Source of the DNA: Pachypanchax playfairii
Taxonomy: Eukaryota; Chordata; Actinopteri; Cyprinodontiformes; Aplocheilidae
Direction of reading: 5' to 3'
DNA length: 64,000 nucleotides
Assembly: GCA_006937955.1 (NCBI GenBank)
Contig: SSNP01000051.1
Span: 1 to 64,000 of the forward strand
Program-made: the position numbers and the translations under genes
The notes under the pieces: model-generated
Seen by the model: the letters and a program-made list of their open reading frames with translations, nothing else
Databases searched by the model: none
What the model was told of the DNA's origin: nothing
Part shown: piece after piece, positions 46,741 through 59,693 of the stretch
Layout of the letters: each line of letters begins with the position of its first letter
Position numbering within the stretch: the first letter of the stretch is position 1

Positions 46741-48047
46741 AGCGGAACCTTCATCAGTCCACCGACCTCATGAAACGGGAAGGATGAATTTGATAAAAAC
46801 TGGATTCTTCTTCCTCACCGGGCTCTGCTGCCCCTCAGACTGACATCCGTTTAAATCGGTGCATTCCGCGGTTATCAATCAGATTTAATCCCGGTTTAAT
46901 CCATCAGGCGCACGAGGCGGGAGCGGGGATCGTTTAGACTGCACGAATGAATGATCTGCTGCTCGGTGAAATAAAGCCACATGCTGGCTGTAAATGATCC
47001 ACTTAACCCTCTCAGGACTCAGACCGGAGACCGGCTGCCGTTAGAAAGTCGTTACTGTAATTGAACATCAGGAAAGACTGTTTTTACTCCAGATTTCAAC
47101 AAACTCAAGCTTCAGTTTAAACCTGCAGTTTAATCTGTAATTAAACAAATTCAATCTGCAGACAGTTCAAACCTGGTTAATGAACATGTCAGATAAGAAC
47201 CGGTGACTCAGACTCACGTCTGACTCCCGGACCTTAACGTTCTGTAAAGTGTTTTCAGTTTACCTGTGAAACAATACGGAACCCAGAGAGTCCAAACAGG
47301 GTTCTTCATGCTTTACAGCAGCTCTGGAGGAGCTTTAACTCCCAACTAATTAACTTTACAATCACTTGGGGACGAACTAGCAGCTTAACTCTTGTGTTTG
47401 TTCAGGTTTTGGTTTATGACGATTCTAGAAGTTTATTTTTGTGGTTGTTGCAGCGTTTTAATGTAAAATCTTTGAGGAAATCCTGCTAGATTCAGCTCTT
47501 TTCCTTCTTTGCATACACGGCTTTATTCCTGCTTCTATATGCAGAGGTTTAGAGTTTAGCTTACCCAGCTGATTTCCTGTGAAAGTCTATGGATGCTACA
47601 CTCACTGTATAGCCACATCCTCAACAATATACCCCCCCTCCCCCCATCTTCCTCCTCCTCCTCCTTCTCCCTTTCAGTGTCCTGTGCTATTGAAATCGAG
47701 CCACGGAGCATTGATTTTCCTCTCACCGCAAAACCCAAACGCACGCGACCGTCTCATACTTTCTGGTTTGTCAATGCTGTTGGTTGAAACGTAAGAAGTG
47801 TCACGGTGTTGATTTTCCACCTCGAGTCAGAGCTGAAGGACGTTCGCAGCAGTCCATCAGCAGCAGCACAGGTCAGAGGTCAGCTGTTCTGGAATGACAC
47901 GGCTGGAGTTCTGCAGCCGAGAGAATAGATGATCCGTCTTACATCAGTAAACCAGTTGGACTCTGATTCCAGTGTAAATGAATATTTTGCTGAACTGGTT
48001 TCAGAACTTTGAGATCTTGTTGTTGTTAGACTGAGACTTTAGACCAG

Positions 48048-48530
48048 ATGGGATTAAACGACAGCAGCCCCGGTGCCATGCGGAACGGCCGCGGCCTGTC
48101 CGACCAGTGGGCTGAATCAGTGGTGGTCCGGCCTCGAACCACTGAGCGCCACATCACCGTGCACAAGCGTCTGGTTCTGGGCTTTGCCTTATCTATCATC
48201 ACACTCATCATCGTGACAGTAGTAGCTGTGGTGCTCAGCCTCCGTTTTGAGGACTGTGGTGCGCGAGATCGCAAGGGACCTACAGGGGAGACGAGTTCCA
48301 GAGGTTCAGGGGGGTCCGGAAAACTGAACGGGAGCAGAGGGGAGAGAGGGGACGAAGAGACCGTCCAGCCGTGGAAAAACTCACGACTTCCAGGTTCAGT
48401 GAGGCCACGACACTATGATCTGCGGCTCGCCGTCTACATGGACAACTTCACCTTCTCTGGAGAAGTCGGCATCGAACTGGAGTGCATCAACGCCACCCGA
48501 TTTATCGTGCTGCACACCGATCGACTCGAG
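48048..48530 (+). CDS. trhde: trhde exon 1 coding part (TRH-degrading ectoenzyme)
   Basis: 161 codons from ATG to a splice donor GTATGT at 48531 (phase 0). The product is the N-terminus of thyrotropin-releasing hormone degrading ectoenzyme (pyroglutamyl-peptidase II), a type II membrane M1 metallopeptidase that inactivates TRH outside the cell. Residues 15-41 (GRGLSDQWAESVVVRPRTTE, RHITVHKR) match the strongly conserved cytosolic tail of vertebrate TRHDE. Residues 42-65 are the single transmembrane anchor. Residues 70-115 form a Gly/Ser/charged stalk. From about 119 the ectodomain begins (RPRHYDLRL), with N-glycosylation sequons at N133 (NFT) and N148 (NAT). The chosen ATG gives the conserved tail; M11 is a less likely alternative. 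Fish may have two trhde paralogues and I cannot say which one this is. Confidence 0.93.
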
Positions 48531-49295
48531 GTATGTTGGCATCAATGTGCACAGATATTTTATGTTTCATACCTGCATCAAAACAAGGTTAGAGGATAAT
48601 TTCAGGTGGCATTAAGGGGTCATGTGACTCACCAGAGCTCTGCTCAGACAGGGTTCAGTTCCAGCAGATAAACTGTGGTTGTGACATATGGACGACACAG
48701 TGCAGTGAAACTGGACCTCCAGCTGTTCAAACTACGGCTGTCAAATTTAAAAGTTAAAACAAACTTTGCTTTCTACATCCTGTTTGTTAAACGTTAATAC
48801 ATGTTGGTCTCATTTACTCAAAAAACAAGAGAGAAGAGGGTTCAAATGGTAGAAGTTTAAACGCCAAGCAGCACGCCATAATGTCAAAAAACCGCTCACT
48901 AAAACGATTGTGATTGCGATCATGTGATCATCACAACCACTTTGTTTGGAAAAGCATATTTACATTTGTATCACTTCAGAAATGTCCGTCCTTGTCGCTC
49001 GCTGCTGTAGCTTCATGTTCCTCCATGAATAATGTTGTTTATTCTAAACCAAGTGCAACATGAAACACATAAAACAGGAAGAAACATCTTATCGGGTTTT
49101 CCTTTTCTGTTGAATATCAACAGCATCACTTCCAGTTTAGTGTCAGCTCAGTAAGTTATAGTAGTTTGAGGGTTTTGTGTCTTCACTCGGAAAACAAATC
49201 AGAACTATTAAAATGATTTGAAGCTTCTTATAATTCTTTAAAATCAGAATGTGTGTATTTCAGAACAGAGCAGGACCACAGGAAGCAGTAAATAA

Positions 49296-49475
49296 GGTGT
49301 GGCCGTAGCCTAATGGGAGAGGAGGTCGTCCTCTGATTGGGAGGTGAAGGTTAGGCTTAGGTGAGGGGTTCAATCCCAGACTCCAGCAGGCAAGATACAG
49401 AACCCCAAAACTGCCCCCCCCAGGCATCATACAGATGGTTGCTGCTCCTCAGGGACGGGGTCAAACACAGTAACT
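49296..49475 (+). repeat. tRNA-head SINE-like repeat
   Basis: It starts GGTGTGGCCGTAGCCTAATG and holds GGTTCAATCCC (B-box). Same family as 44795-45012, opposite strand, diverged. It has a C-rich break near 49413. Confidence 0.6.
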
Positions 49476-49714
49476 GAAATCTTTTTTAGTTTTTAACTTG
49501 TAAATCAAGTTAAAAATAATCTTGTTTTGTTTATACAATTTTTATTCCAAACCAAAGTTCAATAAGCTCTAAAAGCCCCGTGCACCTCGGTGGTGCTCCG
49601 GCGTGTGCAGAGCGACTGTAGCCCCGCCCATAGTCAAAAGGTTGGGGAACTTTGTGCAAGTCGGTGGGAGATGTTGACCAGCTTCACTCATGATGCAGAA
49701 ATACCTTCAAAATG

Positions 49715-50417
49715 ACACTAGCTACGTTTACATGCGCCAAATTTCCCCAATCTGATTAAAATCTTGGTCGATCGGAATTCCCAAATCCCTGTTTACATGG
49801 ACACTAACTGAAATGATCTGATCATGCCATGAGTACACATGCACCAAGCACTCAATCAGGTTAAATGAGTTGAGCATGCGCACAGCCAGTTGAAAAAAAG
49901 TAAACGAACTCCGTCCTTTCTGCACGTCTTTCCCGCCCCATCGTGTGCTCGAGCTGACTCACGTTATCCCCAATATGGACCTTCTGCAGGTGATTACCTT
50001 TATGTTTGGGTTTTTACTGGTCGCATTAACCAAGCTAGAGGCTGAATACATATTGCTACTGCTCCTCCACCACAGGAGAGGAGAGCAGGATGACAGGATG
50101 ACTGCACCAGCAGACCACTTCTGTTTACCTCCCGCTATGTTTTCTACTTGAGTCTGCGAAAGCGGAAAGACGTCACGCTGAAGTCGTACGCATGCGCAGT
50201 GGGCTTTTTTTCACCCCTTCATTCCGAATGGGTGTATACATGCACGTCTATCCGAATGAAGATCGGACAAAACCACCCCTCTCGATTGGAAGTAAATTTC
50301 ATTCTGATCAGGCTGCATCGGATCAAAACAATCTGATTGACGTGTTTACATGACGTATTTTTTTTCTGATTGGGCGTTTATTCCGATTAAATGTGCCCAT
50401 GTAAACGTAGCTAGTGT
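49715..50417. mobile_element. MITE with CTAGCTACGTTTACATG terminal repeats
   Basis: The ends ACACTAGCTACGTTTACATG and the exact inverse CATGTAAACGTAGCTAGTGT are 20 bp long. Internally, several GTTTACATG and TCCGAT/ATCGGA words are arranged as inverted repeats. Superfamily not determined; no clear target duplication. The small internal ORFs do not resemble a transposase. Confidence 0.8.
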
Positions 50418-51097
50418 GACAAACCTGGGTGAGACCTGATGACCTGCTGGGGAGTTGCACCTACATCCTGTTTGGTGCTGAAGGATTTGATGTGACCTGT
50501 TTTTAACTCACAGACATGTAGAGCAGGAGACGTGTCAAACACGAGACACCTGGGACAGATCAAATGTTGTGTGTTTGTTAAAGCTACTTCCTGTTTGGTG
50601 GTGAAGGAGTGATAAACGCTAAGAAAGACTGAAGGACAGAAGGTAGGAGGGTTCTAGGAGAAGCTTGGTGTGTTCAGTCACACAGGACGAGTTCAGGTCA
50701 AACCGGGTTCAGATTCAATGAAATGTGCCAAGGTTACGGTTTCCTGCCATGGGGTGATATAAAAATTAGCTGTTGTGCCATGACCACGCCCCCGAGCTCA
50801 GAGTCTGCTTTCCATCTCAAATAACATCAACTAGTTGATGCGGATGAGTCCAGCCACCAAGACCAAGGACTGAGTCCTGGACCCAGGGTCCTGTATCAGA
50901 CAGGAACAGGACCACGCCCCTCTCCTAAAACTCCAGCAGCTGGTCTCCTCACTTCCAGATGTTAAACAAAGAGGAGATGCTTCACAACGTGAACATCAAC
51001 CTGCTCCAGCTGTTTTAGAATCAGAGTTATATAAAATAAGAGAACAATGCTCCTAACTGAAAGACAGACTTAAAACTGGATTTCCATGTGACACATC

Positions 51098-51309
51098 AGG
51101 GGTGGGCAACTCCAGGCCTCGAGGGCCACTATCCTGCACATTTTAGATGTTCCCCTGTTTCACCACACCTGATTCAAATCTGCAACCTCTCAGTAAGTCC
51201 TATAGAAGCCTGTTAACGACCTGTTCATCTGCAGCAGGTGTGGTGAAACAGGGGAACATCTAAAATGAGCAGGATAGTGGCCCTCGAGGCCTGGAGTTGC
51301 CCACCCCTG
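51098..51309. mobile_element. hAT MITE, 212 bp, near-perfect palindrome with 8-bp target duplication
   Basis: TGACACAT occurs at 51090-51097 and 51310-51317. Arms 51098-51172 and 51235-51309 are inverted repeats of about 75 bp with one mismatch, starting CAGGGGTGGGCAACTCC. The 8-bp duplication and CAGGGGTGGGC terminus fit the hAT superfamily. Non-coding. Confidence 0.93.
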
Positions 51310-51937
51310 TGACACATGAACGTGTCCTTCATGGAGCTTCATCTTTTATCAACCACACGGAGTCAAACTGTGACGCCACTTCATGCGTCTCCCTCTTACT
51401 TGAATGAAGAGCAGCAGAAACACACACCTGCATCAGATCAGGTCAGACACTTTCCTGAAGACTCGTTCCAAACAAAAGTCTGTGTTTGAGTCTCGATGTC
51501 TGTTCTGTGCTGAAAAAAACCCCCAAGAATGTTTATTTCCAGATTTGGCCTTAGAGATTCCTCTAACGAGGCTAATTAACTGCCAAAGTTGCTGTTTCAG
51601 CCCGAATTCAGAGACGAGCGCTCGGTGAGAGAAAGCCTCAGAGAAACGCCTGAGAAACACAATTTTTCACACCGGTCATCGAGGCTAATGTGAGAGATGG
51701 ATAAATCCAGCTGATTTGGGCGGAGGCCAATTAAAAGCCCCGCAGCTTCCCTCCTGTTTGTGTCTGAGCTCACTGTGAAATAATAGGTGTTGTCGGGCAG
51801 CAGGCAGGTCTCCTAAGGTATCGTCAGAGATAATGCGTTATGAAAAGAAAAACATCAAGATGTGAAAGCTTGGAAAGAAAAAAGGTGCAAAAAGAAAAGC
51901 CCATAACTAGTTTGTAAAAGTAGAAACAGCTGGTGGG

Positions 51938-51975
51938 GAGATGATGATGATGATGATGAGGAGGAAGAGGAGGAG
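51938..51975. repeat. (GAT)n/(GAG)n short tandem repeat
   Basis: Six GAT units followed by GAG/GAA units. Confidence 0.9.
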
Positions 51976-52555
51976 ACTCGTTTTATTCTCTCTCTGAAAG
52001 GTTTTTACAACCTTCAAATGATTCAAAGCAGGAAATCGTCATGTTTTACAAAGAACAGTGAAGTTTCTCCTGACCATTAAAAAGAAGCCTGCAGGCAGCT
52101 AACGGGTTAAGTTCATGTCAGTGATAATGAACGAGCTGAGGTGCTTCCCACTCTTAATTTATGCTTCCTGCAGTCCTCATCCTCCTGTCCTCAGGCTGGA
52201 AGCGTTAGATGTTCCAATCCCTTAAATCATGGAGGAGAAAAGGATACATGCAGCTCGGAGCGAGGAATCCACGCTGACGTTTTTAACACCCATTCAATCT
52301 TAATGTCTTTATTGATTGGTCAGCTGATCTGATAGGACCCTGAAAGCGCATCCAGACTGCTGAGAAACAGCATCACCGCACTAACTGTGTTATTATTGTT
52401 TTCCATTATGATGTCACAGAGTTTTATTAAAGAGAAAACAATGAAAATGGGACCAATTACATCAGTGAATATCATAATTCAGTTAGTCACACGTCATCCT
52501 TCTGCAGTCTCATGAAAATATTCTGGTTAAATTCAACCTCATGAACTTTGTTTAA

Positions 52556-53121
52556 ATGTCCTATATCATGTAAAATCAGCTGTTTGTATCTTTGAACCAT
52601 GTTATGACGTTATTTCCTTATTAAACCCTCCAGAGTGGTTTTTGGTTTAATACACACATTTCTCAGTAATCCTCCTGAATCCGCTCTGAGCAGCTGCTCC
52701 ACTCTCTCCTGGAAAACCACTGACTGTAACATAGTGATGTAACAATGTTACACCAGGGCATGTTCGTGCTGCCCCTGCAGATTAAACACACATCATGCAC
52801 TGAGCTGCACTAAGCGAGACACTAAACACCACCGTTTGTAGTATTTTACTTTCTAAAAATGTCTCTGTGAAAATGTGCATTTGGCTGTGAGAGTTACAGG
52901 AATTTATTCACTATTTTATTCAGGCAGCTCGAGGGGCAGCACTCACAAGTGGGGTCCTGAGGAGGGATGGGATTTTAGGTAAACCGAGTGTTTTACTTCC
53001 TGGTTGGAGAATAACTCGAGAATATAAATTATATTTCAGAAGACTATATAACAAGGTAATATTTTATCATATGTGTCTATCCCAGATGTTGACAGCTGTA
53101 AAATATCAGGATACAGAACCT
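52556..53121 (+). mobile_element. TTAA-type MITE family B copy (566 bp)
   Basis: TTAA at 52552-52555 and 53122-53125. It matches the copies at 20064 (same orientation) and 59694 (opposite). The left end is slightly diverged (ATGTCCTATATCATG). Confidence 0.83.
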
Positions 53122-54282
53122 TTAAATGTTTGGTTTAATCTCTGCTCAGGATGAGTCATTAAAGTCATTAAAGAAATGAATAAACAGTTAAAAACACAAA
53201 CTGTCTGCAAATCATTTCTTATTTTGACACATTCTTTTCTAAATACAGCAGTAGAAGTAAAGTTACAGGAATCCCTTTCAGACTACACAGAAGGTATCTG
53301 GAGTGAGTACAGAACTCAGTTCACATGTACAGTAATCCCTCGTTTATATAATATACACGTGTTATACTTACATATAATACATATATTTACATGTATTCAA
53401 CAACAGATACACGTGGGTTTTAAAGGGTTAAACTAGTTCTGGTGCCGTCACTTCTGCCTGGATTGGACTCACCATACTGGTTCTGGTCAGGCTGACCTGA
53501 CAGAACCAGTCTACTGGATTTGATAAAGTGATTTGATTTGTTGCACCGAGCTGATAAATATGAGTTTTTTATCTTAAAGTTACAGTATATCCAGCTGCTT
53601 CTTTAAACCAACTTTTTTCAAACAGAGATGAAATTCTCTGTCGTCTGGATGATTTAAACAGCTCTGAGGTCAGAAATCATTAACCAATCAGAGGACAGAC
53701 GTCATATAGAATCTGTCTGATGTCCATTGTAAGCTCCATGGCCTATGTACTGTTATCAAGATCAAATAGTTTTTGGTTTGTAGTTGTTGTTGAGCTTGTG
53801 TTAGTGGTGTTGGCATTCAGAGACTCAGCAGGACGTCTCTCCAGCTCCAGCTCGCTGTGTTTTCATGTCCAAACCCTGTCCAGATATTAGATTTGATGTT
53901 GATCACCAGGCTGTTGAACATGTTTGTAGTTGGACATCATCAGAGCTTTAGATCTGACTCTTCAGTTTGTGTGATATGTGAAGAATCCTCCTGGATTCAG
54001 GACCAGTGGAACCTCGTCACTAACATCAGTAAATCTTTAACGTTTAAACATGCCATCAGTCTGAACTTACTGTGTGAAGCATCAGTCAAAAAGAACCATC
54101 AAGGATTAAAAGCTATAGCTGGACATCATCACATGAGGGTTCAGAGTTGGTCTTATTACTAAGTGTTTCCATCTCTGGAAACCTTGAACTTTAAGATCTC
54201 GATGAATCAAATCAATTCAAAAATACTTTATTAATCTCTAAAGGGAAATTAAATGTTGTTGTAGCTCAGTTCTTCTTCAGAG

Positions 54283-56764
54283 AGCCACTGTAGAGGGTTC
54301 TAGCTGTAGACGGGAAGGATCTCCTGTAGAGGGTTCTAGCTGTAGACAAGAAGGATCTCCTGTAGAGGGTTCTAGCTGTGGACGGGAAGGATCTCCTGTA
54401 GAGGGTTCTAGCTGTGGACGGGAAGGATCTCCTGTAGAGGGTTCTAGCTGTGGACGGGAAGGATCTCCTGAGGGTTCTAGATGTAGATAATAAGGATCTC
54501 CTGTAGAGGGTTCTAGCTGTGGACGGGAAGGATCTCCTGTAGAGGGTTCTAGATGTAGATAATAAGGATCTCCTGTAGAGGGTTCTAGCTGTGGACGGGA
54601 AGGATCTCCTGTAGAGGGTTCTAGCTGTGGACGGGAAGGATCTCCTGTAGAGGGTTCTAGCTGTGGACGGGAAGGATCTCCTGTAGAGGGTTCTAGCTGT
54701 GGACGGGAAGGATCTCCTGTAGAGGGTTCTAGCTGTGGACAGGAAGGATCTCCTGTAGAGGGTTCTAGCTGTGGACAGGAAGGATCTCCTGTAGAGGGTT
54801 CTAGCTGTGGACGGGAAGGATCTCCTGTAGAGGGTTCTAGCTGTGGACGGGAATGATCTCCTGTAGAGGGTTCTAGCTGTGGACAGGAAGGATCTCCTGT
54901 AGAGGGTTCTAGCTGTGGACAGGAAGGATCTCCTGAAGAGGGTTCTAGCTGTGGACAGGAAGGATCTCCTGTAGAGGGTTCTAACTGTAGACGGGAAGGA
55001 TCTCCTGTAGAGGGTTCTAGCTGTAGACAGGAAGGATCTCCTGTAGAGGGTTCTAGCTGTGGACAGGAAGGATCTCCTGTAGAGGGTTCTAGCTGTGGAC
55101 AGGAAGGATCTCCTGTAGAGGGTTCTAACTGTAGACGGGAAGGATCTCCTGTAGAGGGTTCTAGCTGTGGACGGGAAGGATCTCCTGTAGAGGGTTCTAG
55201 CTGTGGACGGGAAGGATCTCCTGTAGAGGGTTCTAGCTGTGGACGGGAAGGATCTCCTGTAGAGGGTTCTAGCTGTAGACAAGAAGGATCTCCTGTAGAG
55301 GGTTCTAGCTGTGGACGGGAAGGATCTCCTGTAGAGGGTTCTAGCTGTGGACAGGAAGGATCTCCTGTAGAGGGTTCTAGCTGTGGACAGGAAGGATCTC
55401 CTGTAGAGGGTTCTAGCTGTAGACGGGAAGGATCTCCTGTAGAGGGTTCTAGCTGTAGACAAGAAGGATCTCCTGTAGAGGGTTCTAGCTGTGGACGGGA
55501 AGGATCTCCTGTAGAGGGTTCTAGCTGTGGACGGGAAGGATCTCCTGTAGAGGGTTCTAGCTGTGGACGGGAATGATCTCCTGTAGAGGGTTCTAGCTGT
55601 GGACAGGAAGGATCTCCTGTAGAGGGTTCTAGCTGTGGACAGGAAGGATCTCCTGTAGAGGGTTCTAGCTGTAGACGGGAAGGATCTCCTGTAGAGGGTT
55701 CTAGCTGTGGACGGGAAGGATCTCCTGTAGAGGGTTCTAGCTGTGGACGGGAAGGATCTCCTGTAGAGGGTTCTAGCTGTGGACGGGAATGATCTCCTGT
55801 AGAGGGTTCTAGCTGTAGACAAGAAGGATCTCCTGTAGAGGGTTCTAGCTGTGGACGGGAAGGATCTCCTGTAGAGGGTTCTAGCTGTAGACAAGAAGGA
55901 TCTCCTGTAGAGGGTTCTAGCTGTGGACGGGAATGATCTCCTGTAGAGGGTTCTAGCTGTGGACGGGAAGGATCTCCTGTAGAGGGTTCTAGCTGTGGAC
56001 GGGAAGGATCTCCTGTAGAGGGTTCTAGTTGTCGACAGGAAGGATCTCCTGTAGAGGGTTCTAGCTGTGGACAGGAAGGATCTCCTGAAGAGGGTTCTAG
56101 CTGTGGACAGGAGGGATATCCTGTAGAGGGTTCTAGCTGTGGACGGGAATGATCTCCTGTAGAGGGTTCTAGCTGTGGACGGGAAGGATCTCCTGTAGAG
56201 GGTTCTAGCTGTGGACGGGAAGGATCTCCTGTAGAGGGTTCTAGCTGTAGACAAGAAGGATCTCCTGTAGAGGGTTCTAGCTGTGGACGGGAAGGATCTC
56301 CTGTAGAGGGTTCTAGCTGTAGACAAGAAGGATCTCCTGTAGAGGGTTCTAGCTGTGGACGAGAATGATCTCCTGTAGAGGGTTCTAGCTGTGGACGGGA
56401 AGGATCTCCTGTAGAGGGTTCTAGCTGTGGACAGGAAGGATCTCCTGAAGAGGGTTCTAGCTGTGGACAGGAAGGATCTCCTGTAGAGGGTTCTAACTGT
56501 AGACGGGAAGGATCTCCTGTAGAGGGTTCTAGCTGTGGACGGAAAGGATCTCCTGTAGAGGGTTCTAGCTGTGGAAGGGAAGGATCTCCTGTAGAGGGTT
56601 CTAGCTGTGGAAGGGAAGGATCTCCTGTAGAGGGTTCTAGCTGTGGACAGGAAGAATCTCCTGTGGAGGGTTCTAGCTGTGGACAGGAAGGATCTCCTGT
56701 GGAGGGTTCTAGCTGCGGACCGGAAGGATCTCCCATAGAGGGTTCTAGCTGTGGAAGGGATACT
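54283..56764. repeat. 36-bp minisatellite, about 69 copies, in trhde intron 1
   Basis: The unit on the plus strand is GGATCTCCTGTAGAGGGTTC followed by TAGCTGTGGACGGGAA. Copies are 36 bp, with one unit of 33 bp near 54465. Units vary at a few fixed positions (TGTGGAC/TGTAGAC, CGGGAA/CAGGAA/CAAGAA, GTAGAG/GAAGAG, GAAGGA/GAATGA). The unit length is a multiple of three and lacks stops in two minus-strand frames. These therefore give long ORFs (54266-56896 and 54277-56736), which I consider non-coding. Confidence 0.97.
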
Positions 56765-59693
56765 GTTACTGTTCTGTCTCTCCAGCTGATTCTTCACCTG
56801 ACTGCTAGAGACAAACAGGCGGGAGGTGGAGACAATGGGGACATCAGCTTCTTCTGATGTTTGAGATGATGGAAAAGCACCAGAAACAGGATCCATGACT
56901 GAGGTAGAAGGTGAGACAGTTGAGGTGAGACAGGGAAGCTGTGGATGAAGGGAGCGTGGCTTGCATCAGAAGAGGAAGATGTTTGGCTTGTCTCTAAACT
57001 GAACATGTTAATAAACATGTTTAGTTCATTGTTTTCAACAGATTCCGTTTGGAGACCAGCCCAAACTGAATCTGTTTACAGGTTCTATCAGGAAACACAA
57101 TTGTGCTTTTTCTTGATTTTGCATAAATCTCTATAACATGAGAGAAATTCTCTGTTCCATCCAACCAGCTGGAGCTGAGTGAGGTGATGACACTCACCAT
57201 GAAGCTGACTGAATCTTACTCTAGGTCCAGAGTCCTCCTGAAAGATCTGAGTCCTCCTGAAGGATCTGAGTTACAGCTCTAACAGGGACCGGTTCCAGGC
57301 AAACCAAATTAAAGGGTCTGTTGGAGGCCTCTTGGATCAAGGTGCTTTGTTTGCTGTCTCATCAGAAAAGCCTGAAACTAATCTGTTTAATCCCAGATGT
57401 TTCCTGTGGGTGTCAGGAGGCCTTCTGTCCAAATCGATCACGTCTTTTATTAAATAACAAGAACACACAGCTGCTGATATACACTCTGTGTTTAATTGGT
57501 CAAGAATCAGCTGATGTGGGACTACGGAGAGACCCAAAGGTTTGGAACTGTTTAGACTGCAGCTGCAGCCTCCCTACTGAGACCCTGTCACTGTTTACTG
57601 AGATCTGTGAGAATCTAGGGGGTAAAAAGATTTCAAAAAGGAAAAACTGAAGCACTTCCTGCATTTATTCAGCTCCTTTTGTTTCTTGTTTTTTCAGAGT
57701 TTTGTTTTTACAACACTCAGATATTTGGTTTTCCTTTTTCTGGTTGTTATCTCAGTCAGTCTCTGGTTTCTACATCGTCCTGTCACCACCTGTTTCATGT
57801 TGTCAGGACTCACCTGTTTCCACTCACCTTGTTATCCTGTGAACAGCTCCCAGCTGCTCAGCTTGGGCCCATTCTGATCATATTTGAATGGATTCTGGAT
57901 TCCTCAGCTGTTGGTGGGTTTTAGGTTTCAGTAGGTGAGACTGAATGTTTGATGTTTGCTTTGTTTTGTTCCTCTTCAGCCCAGTCCCAGGACGCCATCA
58001 GGCCTTTAGTCAAGCTGTAGCTGATGTTTGCTGCAGACACATGGAATGAAACAGCTTGGGTTTTCTGTCCGGGTCGGTCCGAAGTCTGTTACCATACGAA
58101 GAGTTCTGTCCTGAATATGAAACTGAGTTGAACATGTGGGGGAGAAGTTCAGCCAGTAGCTGCTCGGTTAGAAGGTTCTGGAACTTTGCTGCTTGTCTGG
58201 AAACTCAAATGTTCTGATGTGAGCTGGAAATAAAACAAAGACAAGAGGCCGATCGATTACCTGTGTTCAGCTGCTGCAGTTTAAGGAGGTGGAAACGTTT
58301 GACATTTAGCTCCAGTAAGAAGAACCCGTCACCGAGGAGCAGCTGCGCAACTGGTTTTGGTTCAGTCCGTCTCCTAATGCAGATAAAATGAAGCTAAACA
58401 AATAAAATGTATTTAATAACGAGTCCTTTTCCCCAAACGCTCCGTTCCCTTCAGGTTCTAACAGCAACAGGTTTTTATTTGTTTTACATTCAACAGTTAA
58501 TTATTTCAGCCTGAAATTCTTTGTTGCTTCATTTCTTACTGAAGTACTGAAACAGGCAGAATGAGTTCAGACCTTTGATATGAGTTTTAAGTGTCCTCTC
58601 ATGGTCCTCCCACAGAGACGACCCCAGGGAGCCTCCCTCACGTACTGCAGCTGATTGGACCTCCTCTCAGAACCGAGTGGAACTGCAGAGCACTCCACTC
58701 TCTCATGTCTTGTTAGTCATGTTGCACCTGCTAGATCTGACTTAATTTTTTATTTCTTGCTGTGAGTTTGGTGCCATTTTATTTAATTACCATCTGATCC
58801 CCACTGGACCCGAACCAGAGCTCGGGTCTAATCAGCTGGGACAAGTAAGAGCACTTGTGAGGCTTTGCAGGACCATTAATGAGTGAAGCACTCTGTTCTG
58901 CTGTCACATTTCATTCTCCGCTCACTCTGAGCGCCTCCGTTTCTTCATCATGTGGTCAGTTAGCGAGCCGCCAGGTGAACAAACACTCGCAGCGCTGCTC
59001 AGGTCTGTCTTCTCTACAGTCACTGTTTTTTTAAAAGCGTGCTCCATTTGTTCAACATGTGGCCCCTGTCAGGTCACCATGCCAATATGTCCAACCCTCA
59101 CTGCAACAGCTGGCTGGGAATCAGCTGTTGCTTAGCAACAACTTTCACCTGACAAACTGTAAATGTAGTGAAATGTTGCAAATCAGTAAATTTAAAGAGC
59201 TGGGCGCTATCGCCGCTCATATGGCGGTGCTCATGATATGAACCAGCAGAGGGTGCTGTGGTTTACGACACATGATCAATAAATCAACACCTGCTGTCAC
59301 ACACGTGATGAACATCTGTCTGAATTTTCTCTTGGCGTGAAGCTTCTCTGAACCACAGAAACTTTAGTACAGTACTAACCCAGTTGTTTCTTAGTTTGAC
59401 TGTTTATTTCAAACTCGTAAATAAAAATAATAAAGTTTAAACAGTTTAATATCCGACATCTTTCACGATAATTCCTGTAGAACCAAAACAATATTAAAGT
59501 TACTTTAAACTGACCGTATCATTCTTTGTCCCATCCAGAAGAAAATGGATTGGAGGAAATGATCCTGATCATTTTGCGTTTGTGGTGACATGCTGATGGT
59601 TTCGCTGAACTGGTTAATCAGTTTTTAGCTTCAACGTCGCTTAGTTTGTCACACCTCCCATTGGTTCTACCGTTTATTCCGTGTTTCATTTAA

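Noticed and set aside
54283..56764. Regular direct repeats resembling a CRISPR array
   Set aside because: The repeats are contiguous with no unique spacers, and the context is a vertebrate gene.
54266..56896. Antisense ORFs of 876 and 819 codons with 12-residue repeats
   Set aside because: They arise because a 36-bp minisatellite unit has no stop in two frames. Unit differences are mostly amino-acid changing, there is no known protein similarity, and the array lies in a trhde intron.
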